This document shows positions 8,326 through 18,451 of a stretch of 64,000 bases of DNA, in pieces. Both the position numbers and the translations under genes were made by a program. Each line of letters opens with the position of its first letter. Within the stretch, counting starts at the first letter, position 1. The stretch is from Paracoccaceae bacterium (lineage in GTDB: Bacteria; Pseudomonadota; Alphaproteobacteria; Rhodobacterales; Rhodobacteraceae), in the NCBI GenBank assembly GCA_027013095.1, contig JALUYI010000018.1, positions 226,681-290,680 of the forward strand. The letters run 5' to 3'. Under the pieces are notes generated by a model. That model did no database searches. It saw only the letters and a list, made by a program, of their open reading frames with translations, and was not told the origin of the DNA.

Positions 8326-8342
8326 ACACGCCCTGCGCGTGT
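8326..8342. promoter_or_regulatory. Inverted-repeat operator candidate between divergent genes
   Basis: ACACGC (8326-8331) and GCGTGT (8337-8342) form perfect 6-base arms around a 5-base spacer. It lies between the XRE-cupin regulator and the acyl-CoA ligase gene, a natural place for the regulator's operator. Confidence 0.4.
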
Positions 8343-8377
8343 CTTGCAAGCCAGACGACGTTAACCTATTGAGAGTC

Positions 8378-9910
8378 ATGTTGAATCTGTCCCTGTTCGA
8401 TGAGGCCCCCCCGCAGCCTTGCCCGCGGCCCTTCAATATGGCCGGCTATGTTCTGGCCGCCGGTCTGGCGACACCGGAAAAGCCCGCGCTTGAGGTCCTT
8501 TCGGCGCAAGGCTCGCGCAGGCTCAGCCACGGCGCCCTGCGTCACCGGGTTCTCAGCTGCGCCACCGGCCTGTTGGAGGCCGGCCTTGCGCCGGGTGAGC
8601 GTCTGTTGATGCGGATCGGCAATTCGGCGGATTTTCCGGTGGTGTTTCTGGCCGCAATTGCGGTCGGGATCATTCCGGTTCCCAGCTCAACGCAGTTGAC
8701 CGAGCGGGAAACCCGCGCCCTGATCGCGGATCTGCAGCCTGCGGCATTGGTCGCTGGCCCGGGGATCGCTGTGCCTGCCGACATTCCCTGCCCGGTGATC
8801 GCCGCGGCAACGCTGACGGAGGCGCCGGATATCCCCGAGGCCCGGATCGTCATGGGCGATCCTGACCGCCTGGCTTATATCATCTATACATCCGGCAGCT
8901 CGGGGCGTCCGCGCGCCGTCATGCACGCCCACCGGGCGGTTTGGGCGCGGCGGATGATGTGGTCCGGCTGGCTGGGTCTTGGTCCCGATGATCGCCTGCT
9001 GCACGCCGGGGCCTTTAACTGGACCTATACGCTGGGCGTCGGGCTCTGTGACCCGTGGGCGATCGGAGCCAGCGCGCTCATTCCGGCAGAAGGCACCGAC
9101 CGGGCGACGCTGGCGCTGTTGTTGCGCCGCCACCGGGCCAGTATTTTCGCCGCCGCCCCGGGGGTTTACCGCCAGCTTTTGAACACCGGTGCAGATCTGG
9201 AATTTCCGCAATTACGCCATGCCCTCTCGGCCGGTGAGGCGTTGCCTGCCGCCCTGCGAAAGGCCTGGGTTACGGCCAGCAAACGTCCTATATTCGAGGC
9301 CTTGGGGATGAGCGAGATCTCGACCTTTGTCTCGGCCAGCCCCACCACGCCAGCCCCCCAAGGGGCCACGGGAAAACCCCAGATGGGGCGCCGTGTTGCG
9401 GTTCTGTCCGAGCGTAACTTTGCCATTCAACCCGTTGATACACCGGGTATTCTGGCGATTGACCGGAAAGACCCCGGGCTGATGCTGGGCTATCGGGGCG
9501 CGCCCCGGGAGACGGCCGAAAAATTCGTCGGCGACTGGTTTTTGACCGGCGATATCGTGCGCATGGACAGCGCCGGCTTTGTCACCTATCTGGGCCGAAG
9601 CGACGACATGATGAACGCCGGCGGCTATCGGGTCTCGCCGCTCGAGGTCGAGGCGGTTCTGAACGCCCACCCCGATATCATCGAATCCGCCGCCGTCAGC
9701 ATCGAGGTCAAAGCTGACACATTCGTGATTGCAGCATTCTACCAATCGGACATAGACTTGCCCGACAAGGCGCTGGCCGACTATTGCGCCAAGCGCCTTG
9801 CCCGTTACAAATGCCCGCGCCTGTTCAGGCGCATCCAGACCCTTCCCAAGGGGGCCAACAACAAGCTGCGCCGCAAGGACCTGCGGGCCGAGACAGGAAA
9901 ATTACCATGA
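8378..9910 (+). CDS. AMP-dependent acyl-CoA synthetase/ligase
   Basis: A 510-residue adenylate-forming enzyme that would activate a carboxylic acid to its CoA thioester through an acyl-AMP. The P-loop motif is YIIYTSGSSGRPRAVMHAHR (about residues 166-185), later motifs include LTGDIVRMDSAGFVTYLGRSDDM and the hinge NAGGYRVSPLEVE, and the catalytic lysine lies in the C-terminal PKGANNKLRRKDLR. I start at the ATG behind TGAGAG; an upstream in-frame ATG at 8339 is possible. It resembles benzoate/short-chain ligases, but the acid is not predictable. The stop overlaps the next gene's ATG by four bases, so the two are translationally coupled, and the upstream XRE-cupin protein probably regulates them. 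Confidence 0.85.
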   Translation: MLNLSLFDEAPPQPCPRPFNMAGYVLAAGLATPEKPALEVLSAQGSRRLSHGALRHRVLSCATGLLEAGLAPGERLLMRIGNSADFPVVFLAAIAVGIIPVPSSTQLTERETRALIADLQPAALVAGPGIAVPADIPCPVIAAATLTEAPDIPEARIVMGDPDRLAYIIYTSGSSGRPRAVMHAHRAVWARRMMWSGWLGLGPDDRLLHAGAFNWTYTLGVGLCDPWAIGASALIPAEGTDRATLALLLRRHRASIFAAAPGVYRQLLNTGADLEFPQLRHALSAGEALPAALRKAWVTASKRPIFEALGMSEISTFVSASPTTPAPQGATGKPQMGRRVAVLSERNFAIQPVDTPGILAIDRKDPGLMLGYRGAPRETAEKFVGDWFLTGDIVRMDSAGFVTYLGRSDDMMNAGGYRVSPLEVEAVLNAHPDIIESAAVSIEVKADTFVIAAFYQSDIDLPDKALADYCAKRLARYKCPRLFRRIQTLPKGANNKLRRKDLRAETGKLP

Positions 9911-10626
9911 CCGCCGCGCCCGATACAACGATACCTGCGATAACCACGCTCGATATCGTCTCCGACCCCATCTGCCCGTGGTGCTATATCGGCAAGACCC
10001 GGCTACAGCAGGCACTGGAGCGCCGCGCACCGCAGCGATTTCAGATCAGCTGGCACCCGTTCCAGCTGAACCCGGATATGCCCCCCGAGGGGATGGACCG
10101 GCGGGACTATCTTGAGCACAAGTTTGGCGGCAAGGCCGGGGCGCTGGAGGTCTATGGCCAGATCGCCAAGGCCGCCCAAGAGGCCGGCCTTCAGATCAAT
10201 TTCGAGGCGATCCAGCGCACCCCCGACACCACCGATGCCCACCGGCTGATCCATTGGGCCGGTCAGGAAGGAGGACTGGAAGATGTCCAGACGCAGGTCG
10301 CGGACCGCCTGTTTTCCGCCTATTTTCAGGACGGGCAGGATATCTCCGACCCTGATGTTCTGGTCGCTGTCGCCACAGCCTCGGGGATGGAAGGGGCTGT
10401 GGTCCGCCGCCTTCTGGCCAGCGACAACGATCGCAGCCAGATCAAGGCCCAAGCCGCCTATGCGCGGCAAAAAGGCATCCGCGGCGTGCCGTGTTTCGTG
10501 GTTGCCAACACCTATGTCCTGCAGGGGGCCCAACCGGTCGAGCTGTGGGAAAAGGTGATCGACGAGATCACCGAAAAGGGCCGTCTGGCAACCCGCTCGC
10601 CCCAGCCTGAAAAGGGCAAGGTTTGA
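9907..10626 (+). CDS. DsbA-family oxidoreductase (FrnE/HCCA isomerase-like)
   Basis: A 239-residue cytoplasmic thioredoxin-fold protein with no signal peptide. The active-site motif CPWC is at residues 23-26 (VSDPICPWCYIGKTRL), followed by the helical insert typical of FrnE-type proteins, and the cis-proline segment GVPCFVVANTY near residue 196. FrnE relatives are disulfide oxidoreductases, and related folds are 2-hydroxychromene-2-carboxylate isomerases of aromatic catabolism. Coupling to an acyl-CoA ligase by a four-base overlap makes a role in degrading an organic acid plausible, but this is not shown. Confidence 0.85.
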   Translation: MTAAPDTTIPAITTLDIVSDPICPWCYIGKTRLQQALERRAPQRFQISWHPFQLNPDMPPEGMDRRDYLEHKFGGKAGALEVYGQIAKAAQEAGLQINFEAIQRTPDTTDAHRLIHWAGQEGGLEDVQTQVADRLFSAYFQDGQDISDPDVLVAVATASGMEGAVVRRLLASDNDRSQIKAQAAYARQKGIRGVPCFVVANTYVLQGAQPVELWEKVIDEITEKGRLATRSPQPEKGKV

Positions 10627-11837
10627 GCACACGCCCCCCTGCCTTTGCCGAGTTCATCATCCTTGTTGCCCTGATGTTTGCGATGATCGCTCTTGGCACT
10701 GATACAATGCTGCCCGCCTTGCCCGCGATTGCCCGGGACCTGAATCTGGCCGAGGTCAACCGCGCGCAGCTGATCATTACCAGCTTTGTTCTGGGCACCG
10801 GTATCGGCCAGCTGTTCATGGGGCCGATCTCGGATTCACTGGGGCGCAAGCCGGTGATCGCCGCCGGGTTGCTGCTCTATATGCTGGCCTGCGGGGTGGC
10901 GTTTTACACCCGCACGTTTCAACTGTTGCTACTGGCCCGCTTTGTTCAGGGGGTTGGGGTCTCGGCCCCGCGCACGGTCACTCTGGCCATGGTGCGCGAC
11001 CTCTATTCGGGGCGCATGATGGCGCGGGTCATGTCCTTTGCCATGACCCTGTTCGTGCTGGTCCCGGCGGTTGCGCCGCTTGGTGGACAGACGCTGGCCA
11101 CGCATTTTGGCTGGCGCAGTATTTTTCTTGCCTTCATCCTGTTCGCCGGCCTCGCCCTGATCTGGATGCAGTTACGCCAGCCTGAAACCCTGCCCCGCCG
11201 TTATCGTCGCGCCTTTCGGCTGGACAGTTTCGGTGACGCCATGGGCCAGATCCTGCGCTCGCGGCGGGTCATGACCTTTACGGCGGTTCTGGCCCTTGGG
11301 TATGGCGCCCTGTTTGGCTATCTCAGCTCGGCCCAGCAGGTGTTTGTCGATGTTTTCGGCGTCGGGCGCGATTTTCCGCTGTATTTTGCCGCCATTGCGC
11401 TGTTGTCGGGCCTGTCGGGGTTTCTGAATGGCGCGCTGGTGCTGCGGTTCGGGATGCGCCTTCTGGCTACGCTGTCGCTTGCGGTTTTGTTTCTGATCAC
11501 CTTGGCGATGATCGGCTATATCGTGCTGGGCCAGCCGACACCGAGCACGCTGTTGCCGCTGTTCCTGCTGTGGTCCCTGCTGGCCTTTATCTCGCCGGGG
11601 TTGACATTTGGCAATCTCAACGCGTTGGCGCTGGAGCCGATGGGACATATTGCGGGCATGGCCTCGGCCGTGGTTGGCGCCCTCAGCACCCTGTTCGGGG
11701 TGCTGATCGCGGTGCCAATCGGGTTGGCCTTTGACGGCACTCCCCTGCCCCTTCTGATCGGTTTTGCCCTGACGGCGGGGGGGGCGCTTGTCCTGATGTT
11801 CTGGGTCGGGGCCGAGCGCCCACTGGTGGGCAACTGA
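10623..11837 (+). CDS. Bcr/CflA-type MFS drug resistance transporter
   Basis: A 404-residue 12-helix major facilitator. The start is a TTG that overlaps the preceding stop; it places the first membrane helix at about residues 9-27, whereas the next ATG would cut into that helix. Motif A is MGPISDSLGRKPVI (about residues 60-73), and the drug/proton antiporter motif C region is near LVPAVAPLGGQTLATHFGWR. It would export a small molecule using the proton gradient. It is third in an operon with the acyl-CoA ligase and DsbA-like protein, so it may export a product or toxic intermediate of that pathway. Confidence 0.85.
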   Translation: MSTRPPAFAEFIILVALMFAMIALGTDTMLPALPAIARDLNLAEVNRAQLIITSFVLGTGIGQLFMGPISDSLGRKPVIAAGLLLYMLACGVAFYTRTFQLLLLARFVQGVGVSAPRTVTLAMVRDLYSGRMMARVMSFAMTLFVLVPAVAPLGGQTLATHFGWRSIFLAFILFAGLALIWMQLRQPETLPRRYRRAFRLDSFGDAMGQILRSRRVMTFTAVLALGYGALFGYLSSAQQVFVDVFGVGRDFPLYFAAIALLSGLSGFLNGALVLRFGMRLLATLSLAVLFLITLAMIGYIVLGQPTPSTLLPLFLLWSLLAFISPGLTFGNLNALALEPMGHIAGMASAVVGALSTLFGVLIAVPIGLAFDGTPLPLLIGFALTAGGALVLMFWVGAERPLVGN

Positions 11838-11878
11838 CCCTCAGGCACCGCTCAACGCTGCCGGCATCACGGATCACA

Positions 11879-12418
11879 TTACAGACGGCGCAGGCCAAGT
11901 CCCAACATCAGCATGGCCGAACCGTTGAACAGCAGCTCCAGACCGAACAGCAGCCCCAGAACCGCCAGCGCGCTTTGCGGATAGCCAATCAGGATAACCG
12001 CGGACAGCGCCAAAGAACCGGCCCCCGACAGCGCGATCCAGCCCCAGCCGGAATGCGGGCGCATGTTCAAGGCAAAGGCGATCTTGGCCGCTCCGATCAG
12101 CAGGAAAACGATCCCCGCCATCAAGGTCAGCGACATCACCCCGGCCAGCGGGTTCAGGATGAACAGAACCGCCATCAGGACCATCAATGCGCCCCAGAGC
12201 AGCGTTCCCCAGAACCCCGGTTGTGCACGCATCTGATACGCCTGCAGAAGTTGCACCGCGCCGACGAACATAAAAAACCAGGCCGCCAGCATGGCCACCG
12301 TGATCGAGGCGACAAAGGGATTGGCCAGCGCCAGAATGCCGCCAATCACCGACAGCAGACCGATGCCGAAAAACCAGCCCCAGACGTGTTGAAATGGATG
12401 TTGGACGTGATCCGTCAT
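11879..12418 (-). CDS. HdeD-family (DUF308) membrane protein
   Basis: A 179-residue protein with six predicted membrane helices arranged as repeated hairpins, typical of HdeD/DUF308 (GIGLLSVIGGILALANPFVA, LAAWFFMFVGAVQLLQAY, LFGLELLFNGSAMLMLGL). E. coli HdeD contributes to acid resistance at high density; the biochemical role is unknown. The ATG at 12418 is preceded by AAAAGGGG, which decides the start over an upstream in-frame codon at 12490. It lies 84 bases after mfd on the same strand. Confidence 0.8.
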   Translation of the reverse strand: MTDHVQHPFQHVWGWFFGIGLLSVIGGILALANPFVASITVAMLAAWFFMFVGAVQLLQAYQMRAQPGFWGTLLWGALMVLMAVLFILNPLAGVMSLTLMAGIVFLLIGAAKIAFALNMRPHSGWGWIALSGAGSLALSAVILIGYPQSALAVLGLLFGLELLFNGSAMLMLGLGLRRL

Positions 12419-12502
12419 GGCGATACCCCTTTTTATGTGTTCCTGTCTTTCCTTCTGCTTCACAGCTATGTGAGCGGAGAAAAATCGCAAGAGGGGCGAA
12501 GT

Positions 12503-15500
12503 TTACTTTTTTGTAACCCGGGCAAATTGTGCCAGATCGCGGGCAATGGCAAAGGCGCCCTTGACCTTGTCGCTGCTTTTACGCCAGTCGCGGCGCACGA
12601 CAATCTTGTTGTCGCGCACCCGGGCCAGACCGTTCTGGGCCTCGATAAAGGCGACCAACCCGGCGGGATTGGCGAACTTGTCGTTGTGAAACTGGATCAC
12701 CGCCCCCTTGGGCCCCCCGTCAAGGCGACCGATTCCGGCGCGGCGGCACATGGATTTGATCCGCACGATGTTTAGCAACATGTTGACCTCTTTCGGCAAT
12801 TTCCCGAAACGGTCGATCATCTCGGCGGCAAAGCCCTCCAGCTCGACCTTTTCGCTAAGCGCCGAGAGGCGCCGATAAAGGCCAAGGCGCACGTCCAGAT
12901 CCGGCACATAGGTTTCGGGGATCAAAACCGGCACGCCCAGATTGATCTGCGGCGCCCAGTCCTGATCCGCCTCTGACAGCCCCTCCATCTCGCCGGCCTT
13001 CATCTTGGCAATCGCGTCTTCCAGCATCGATTGATAGAGTTCATAGCCCACCTCACGGACCTGCCCCGATTGCGCATCGCCCAGAATATTGCCCGCCCCG
13101 CGAATATCCAGATCCTGGCTGGCCAGCGTGAACCCCGCCCCCAGACTGTCCAGCGAGCCCAGAACCCGCAGGCGCTTTTCCGCCCCTGGCGTCAGGCGGC
13201 GACGCGCTCGGGTGGTCAGATAGGCATAGGCCCGGGTCTTGCTGCGCCCGACCCTGCCGCGAATCTGGTAAAGCTGGGCCAGACCGAACATATCGGCACG
13301 ATGAATGATCATGGTGTTGGCGGTGGGGATATCCAGCCCGCTTTCAACGATGGTGGTGGCCAGCAGGACGTCGCACTCACCATCGTAAAAGGCGTTCATG
13401 CGCCGGTCCAGTTCACCAGCCGCCATCTGTCCGTGGGCGACCATATAACTGACCTCGGGAACCTGCTCGCCAAGAAAGCTCTCGATCTCGGGCAGGTCGC
13501 TGATGCGGGGGACAACGAAAAAGGACTGGCCGCCGCGGTAGTGTTCGCGCAGCAGCGCCTCGCGGATGGTGACGGTATCAAACTCGGAAACGTAGGTGCG
13601 AATGGCCAGCCGATCGACCGGCGGGGTGCCGATGATCGAAAGGTCCCGCACCCCGGAGAGCGACAGTTGCAAGGTGCGCGGAATCGGCGTTGCGGTCAGC
13701 GTCAGAACGTGAATATTCGAGCGCAGCCGCTTTAGCCTCTCCTTGTGGACAACTCCGAATTTCTGTTCTTCATCAATGACAAGCAGGCCGAGGTTAAAGA
13801 ACCTGACTGACTTGGCCAGCACCGCGTGGGTGCCGACCACAATATCGATAGAACCCTTGGCCAACCCCTCGCGGGTGGCCGCGGCCTCCTTGGCCGACAC
13901 AAAGCGCGACAGGGCCCGCACCCGGATCGGCAATCCGCGAAATCGCGCCTCAAACGACTTGAAATGCTGACGCGCCAACAGGGTCGTCGGGGCAACCACC
14001 GCCACCTGCGCCCCGGACATTGCCGCGACAAAGGCGGCGCGCAGGGCCACCTCGGTCTTGCCAAAGCCGACGTCGCCGCAGATCAACCGATCCATCGGCC
14101 GACCCGCGGCCATATCCGTCAGCACATCGGAAATCGCGTGGATCTGATCGTCGGTTTCCGTATAGGGAAAGCGCGCGCAAAAGCGGTCGAATTCGTGTGT
14201 CGGCACCTCCATCACCGGCGCCCGGCGCAAGGCGCGCTCGGCAGCCACGCGAATCAGGCGGTCGGCCATGTCGCGGATGCGCTGCTTCAGCTTGGCCTTT
14301 TTGGCCTGCCAGGCACCGCTGCCAAGGCGGTCCAGCAGCCCCTCGTCATGACCATAGCGGCTGAGCAGTTCGATATTTTCGACCGGCAGGAACAGGCGAT
14401 CGCCCCCGGCGTATTCCAGCGCGATACATTCGTGCGGCGCCCCGGCGGCGGTGATGGTTTCCAACCCCGTGTAGCGGCCGATCCCATGATCGAGATGCAC
14501 GATCAGATCGCCGGGGCTGAGGGCGTTGGCCTCGGTCAGATAGGTCTCGGCGCGGCGTTTCCGCGAGGTCTTGCGCACCAGACGTTCGCCAAGGATATCC
14601 TGCTCGGAAATCACCGTCAGCCCCGGCGCGCAAAAACCGTGCTCCAGCGCCCAGACCGCCAGAAAGACCCCGCCGGTGCCGTCAGGAACATCGTTAAAGC
14701 TGGAAATTGGGGTACCGGGCGGCGCGTCCTCATCGGCCAGGAGATGCTGCATGCGCTCGCGCGCACCCTCGGAATAGCTGGCAAGTATGACCTGACTTTC
14801 GGTCTTTTTTACCTGAATATGGTCGGCCAATGCACGGAAAAGGTTTATTTTTTCCGATTGACGCTCGGGCGCAAAATTGCGGCCGATCCGTCCTCCTGCG
14901 TCCACCACCCCGGGGCCCAGACCCTGCGGCAGCGCCAGAAACTGCCGCCGCGCATGGGGGGCGACGGCGGCCTCAAACGCCTCATCGTCCAGATAAAGCA
15001 GCTTGGGCGGACACGGCTTGTAAACCGAATCCAGCCGCGCCTTGTTGTTCAAGGCCTCCAGACGGTTGTCATATTGCTCGGCGATCGTCTCCCAGCGCTC
15101 CAGACGCACGGCCGTTGCCCCCTCGTCCAGACAGATCTCAGCCCCGGGCAGATAATCGAACAGGGTCTCCATCCCGTCGTGAAAAAAAGGCGCCCAATGC
15201 TCCATCCCCTGATGTTTGCGCCCGGCGCTAACCGCCTCGTAAAGCGCGTCATCCCGGCCCGCGGCGCCGAATTCGTTGCGGTAGTTCTGGCGAAACCGCT
15301 GGATCGCTTCGGCATCCAGAATGACCTCGGACACCGGCGCCAACTCGACCCGCTCCAGACGTTCGGTGGTGCGCTGGCTTTCAGGATCAAACCGCCGGGC
15401 AGACTCCAGAACGTCGCCAAAGAGGTCGAGGCGCACCGGCCCCTGCGCGCCGGGCGGAAAGATGTCGATAAGGCCGCCCCGGACGGCATAATCCCCCGGC

Positions 15501-15961
15501 TCCATCACCGTTGGCGCGCGACTAAAGCCCATGCGCGACAGGAAATCGCGCAGCGCCCCTTCGTCGATCCGCCTGCCGACCCGGGCCTGAAACACCGCCC
15601 CCGCCAGAAGGTCGCGCCGGGGCACCCGTTGGGTGACCGCGTTGAGCGTACTCAGGAGCAGAAATGGCCGCGAGAACCCCGCTGCCAGCGTTGCCAGCGT
15701 CGCCATGCGCGCGGCGGAAACATCGGCATTTGGCGAGACCCTGTCATAGGGCAGACAATCCCACGCAGGAAAGGTGAAAACCGGCAGCTCGGGGGCAAAA
15801 AACCGCACCGCCTTCAGGGTTTCCTCAAGGCGCTTGTCATCGCGCGCAACATGCAGAACCGGCCCCTGCCGCGCCGCAACGCGCGCAACCAGAAGGCGCG
15901 CATCATAGCCCTCGGGTGCGCCTCCGACGGTCAGCAGGGTGGCCTTATTGCGCTGAGGCAT
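12503..15961 (-). CDS. mfd: Transcription-repair coupling factor
   Basis: A 1152-residue protein, full length for Mfd (E. coli 1148). It displaces RNA polymerase stalled at DNA lesions and recruits UvrA. The UvrB-homology region occupies about residues 1-350, the RNA-polymerase-interaction/CarD domain follows (LSPGDLIVHLDHGIGRYTGL near 480), then the SF2 translocase with Walker A GDVGFGKTEVALRAAF near 628, the DEEQ box (LLVIDEEQKFGV) near 730, and motif VI QIRGRVGRSKTRAYAYL. The C-terminal TRCF domain closes the protein. uvrA lies about 17 kb away. Nothing is missing. Confidence 0.97.
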   Translation of the reverse strand: MPQRNKATLLTVGGAPEGYDARLLVARVAARQGPVLHVARDDKRLEETLKAVRFFAPELPVFTFPAWDCLPYDRVSPNADVSAARMATLATLAAGFSRPFLLLSTLNAVTQRVPRRDLLAGAVFQARVGRRIDEGALRDFLSRMGFSRAPTVMEPGDYAVRGGLIDIFPPGAQGPVRLDLFGDVLESARRFDPESQRTTERLERVELAPVSEVILDAEAIQRFRQNYRNEFGAAGRDDALYEAVSAGRKHQGMEHWAPFFHDGMETLFDYLPGAEICLDEGATAVRLERWETIAEQYDNRLEALNNKARLDSVYKPCPPKLLYLDDEAFEAAVAPHARRQFLALPQGLGPGVVDAGGRIGRNFAPERQSEKINLFRALADHIQVKKTESQVILASYSEGARERMQHLLADEDAPPGTPISSFNDVPDGTGGVFLAVWALEHGFCAPGLTVISEQDILGERLVRKTSRKRRAETYLTEANALSPGDLIVHLDHGIGRYTGLETITAAGAPHECIALEYAGGDRLFLPVENIELLSRYGHDEGLLDRLGSGAWQAKKAKLKQRIRDMADRLIRVAAERALRRAPVMEVPTHEFDRFCARFPYTETDDQIHAISDVLTDMAAGRPMDRLICGDVGFGKTEVALRAAFVAAMSGAQVAVVAPTTLLARQHFKSFEARFRGLPIRVRALSRFVSAKEAAATREGLAKGSIDIVVGTHAVLAKSVRFFNLGLLVIDEEQKFGVVHKERLKRLRSNIHVLTLTATPIPRTLQLSLSGVRDLSIIGTPPVDRLAIRTYVSEFDTVTIREALLREHYRGGQSFFVVPRISDLPEIESFLGEQVPEVSYMVAHGQMAAGELDRRMNAFYDGECDVLLATTIVESGLDIPTANTMIIHRADMFGLAQLYQIRGRVGRSKTRAYAYLTTRARRRLTPGAEKRLRVLGSLDSLGAGFTLASQDLDIRGAGNILGDAQSGQVREVGYELYQSMLEDAIAKMKAGEMEGLSEADQDWAPQINLGVPVLIPETYVPDLDVRLGLYRRLSALSEKVELEGFAAEMIDRFGKLPKEVNMLLNIVRIKSMCRRAGIGRLDGGPKGAVIQFHNDKFANPAGLVAFIEAQNGLARVRDNKIVVRRDWRKSSDKVKGAFAIARDLAQFARVTKK

Positions 15962-16000
15962 CGCAGCGGTCCGGGGCCGACAGGCAAGACGGTCGCAAGG

Positions 16001-16528
16001 TCACAGGACGGTCGCGCTGAGGTTATGCCACATGCCCCAGAACGCGGTGATAAAGATCGCCGTCAGGCCGATCAACTGGTTAAAGAATCGATAGCGGGCG
16101 AGGCGCGAGCACAACAACTGCCCCTCAATGCTCAGGCGCATCAAGACCCGCGCGTGGCGCACCGACAACAGCGCCACCAGCGACCATGGCGCGCCGATCA
16201 GAAACACCGCCTGTGCAAATTCCAGCCGATAGAAAAACCCCAGCATCGCCAGCCCGGCCAGCACGAAAAATCCCAGCCCGATGACCCAGATTCCCGAAAC
16301 ATCCATGATATGAACGATGCGGCGGCAATTCAGGCGCACCAGCGCCTCCAGATCCTCCTGCGCCGGCCCCGTGGCTCCGGCCCGGCGCGCCCGGGTCACC
16401 GCATCAAACGGCACCCCCAGCGTCCAGTGAGCGGTGGTTGACCACAGAACCGCCAGTGAAATCCAGTACCATACGCTGGTAAAGGATCGCATGTCGATCA
16501 GCTCGATGACGCTCGTGTACCAATCCAA
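16001..16528 (-). CDS. Conserved integral membrane protein of unknown function
   Basis: A 175-residue protein with about four membrane helices (SVWYWISLAVLWSTTAHWTL; VSGIWVIGLGFFVLAGLAML; AVFLIGAPWSLVALLSV; NQLIGLTAIFITAFWGMW). I propose a TTG start at 16528, which has AAGGGA seven bases upstream and yields LDWYTSVIELIDMRSF; the ATG at 16576 has no comparable site. Homologues in Rhodobacterales are sometimes labelled 'component of SufBCD complex', but nothing in this sequence links it to Fe-S assembly and no suf gene is nearby. It follows mfd upstream by 39 bases on the same strand direction and diverges from hemB. Confidence 0.65.
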   Translation of the reverse strand: MDWYTSVIELIDMRSFTSVWYWISLAVLWSTTAHWTLGVPFDAVTRARRAGATGPAQEDLEALVRLNCRRIVHIMDVSGIWVIGLGFFVLAGLAMLGFFYRLEFAQAVFLIGAPWSLVALLSVRHARVLMRLSIEGQLLCSRLARYRFFNQLIGLTAIFITAFWGMWHNLSATVL

Positions 16529-16554
16529 GGTTTGTCCCTTTGTTTTTGGCCTGA

Positions 16555-17676
<1,122 letters not shown>

Positions 17677-17845
17677 CAACGGCGGGCCGGACCCGGTTCT
17701 GCGCACCTCCCTGCAACTGGCGGAGCTTTGCCGATCCGGGGTCTTTCGGGCGCGGTCGAGGTGACAGCAGCGCCTTTATCCTCTATAATGCGGCAACAAT
17801 ACCGGCAGAAAGACCGGTCAACCGAGTAGTTTAAGGACAATCCGA

Positions 17846-18397
17846 ATGAATATCTGGACACGGCGGACATTTCTGGTGGGCGTTGGCAGCACGCTGGCGG
17901 CCTGCGGCAACGGGATCGGAAATTCGCGAGGCCAAAAGATCAACTATCGGGTCGATCTGGCACTGCAGCAAATGTATTCCGAGGTTCCCGGCTCACGCGA
18001 TCTGGCGGATCGGGCCGCGGGAATGCTGGTGATGCCGACGATTACCAAGGTCGGCTTTGGCTGGGGCGGTGCCTATGGGGAAGGGGCGCTGGTGATCGGT
18101 GGCGCTCCGGTCGAGTATTACTCGGTGGCCAAGGGCACCTACGGGTTTCAGTTCGGGCTGCAACAATACGCCCACACGCTGTTTTTCATGAATGACGCCG
18201 CGCTGGCGGATTTCCGCGCCTCCAGCGGCTGGCAGGTCGGGGCGGATGTAGAATATGTGGTCAAGAACAAGGGCGACAACGTGGGGATCGACACGACCAA
18301 GCTGCGCTCGCCGGTGGTGGCACTGATTTACGGGCGCGCCGGACTGATCGTGGGTGCGACCCTTGAGGGGACGAAATACTCGCGCATCATCCGCTAG
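17846..18397 (+). CDS. Tat-exported lipoprotein with YSC84-related (actin-binding-like) domain
   Basis: A 183-residue protein. The N-terminus combines a twin-arginine motif (TRRTFLVG) with a lipobox ending at Cys20 (STLAAC), so it should be a Tat-dependent lipoprotein. The remainder matches the YSC84/lipid-binding SYLF domain of bacteria: GMLVMPTITKVGFGWGGAYGEGAL, then AKGTYGFQFGLQQYAHTLFFM and a C-terminal LIYGRAGLIVGATLEGTKYS. SYLF domains bind lipids in eukaryotes; the bacterial function is unclear, perhaps at the outer membrane. It stands alone between hemB and a convergent dehydrogenase. Confidence 0.8.
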   Translation: MNIWTRRTFLVGVGSTLAACGNGIGNSRGQKINYRVDLALQQMYSEVPGSRDLADRAAGMLVMPTITKVGFGWGGAYGEGALVIGGAPVEYYSVAKGTYGFQFGLQQYAHTLFFMNDAALADFRASSGWQVGADVEYVVKNKGDNVGIDTTKLRSPVVALIYGRAGLIVGATLEGTKYSRIIR

Positions 18398-18451
18398 ATC
18401 ACGTCATCCGCAGACCCGGATAGCACGCCGTTTTAACCCGCGGCGTTTAAC

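Noticed and set aside
13826..16441. Open frame of 871 codons on the plus strand
   Set aside because: It is antisense to mfd, a complete conserved gene; long antisense frames are expected from high third-position GC, and the product has no recognisable domain.
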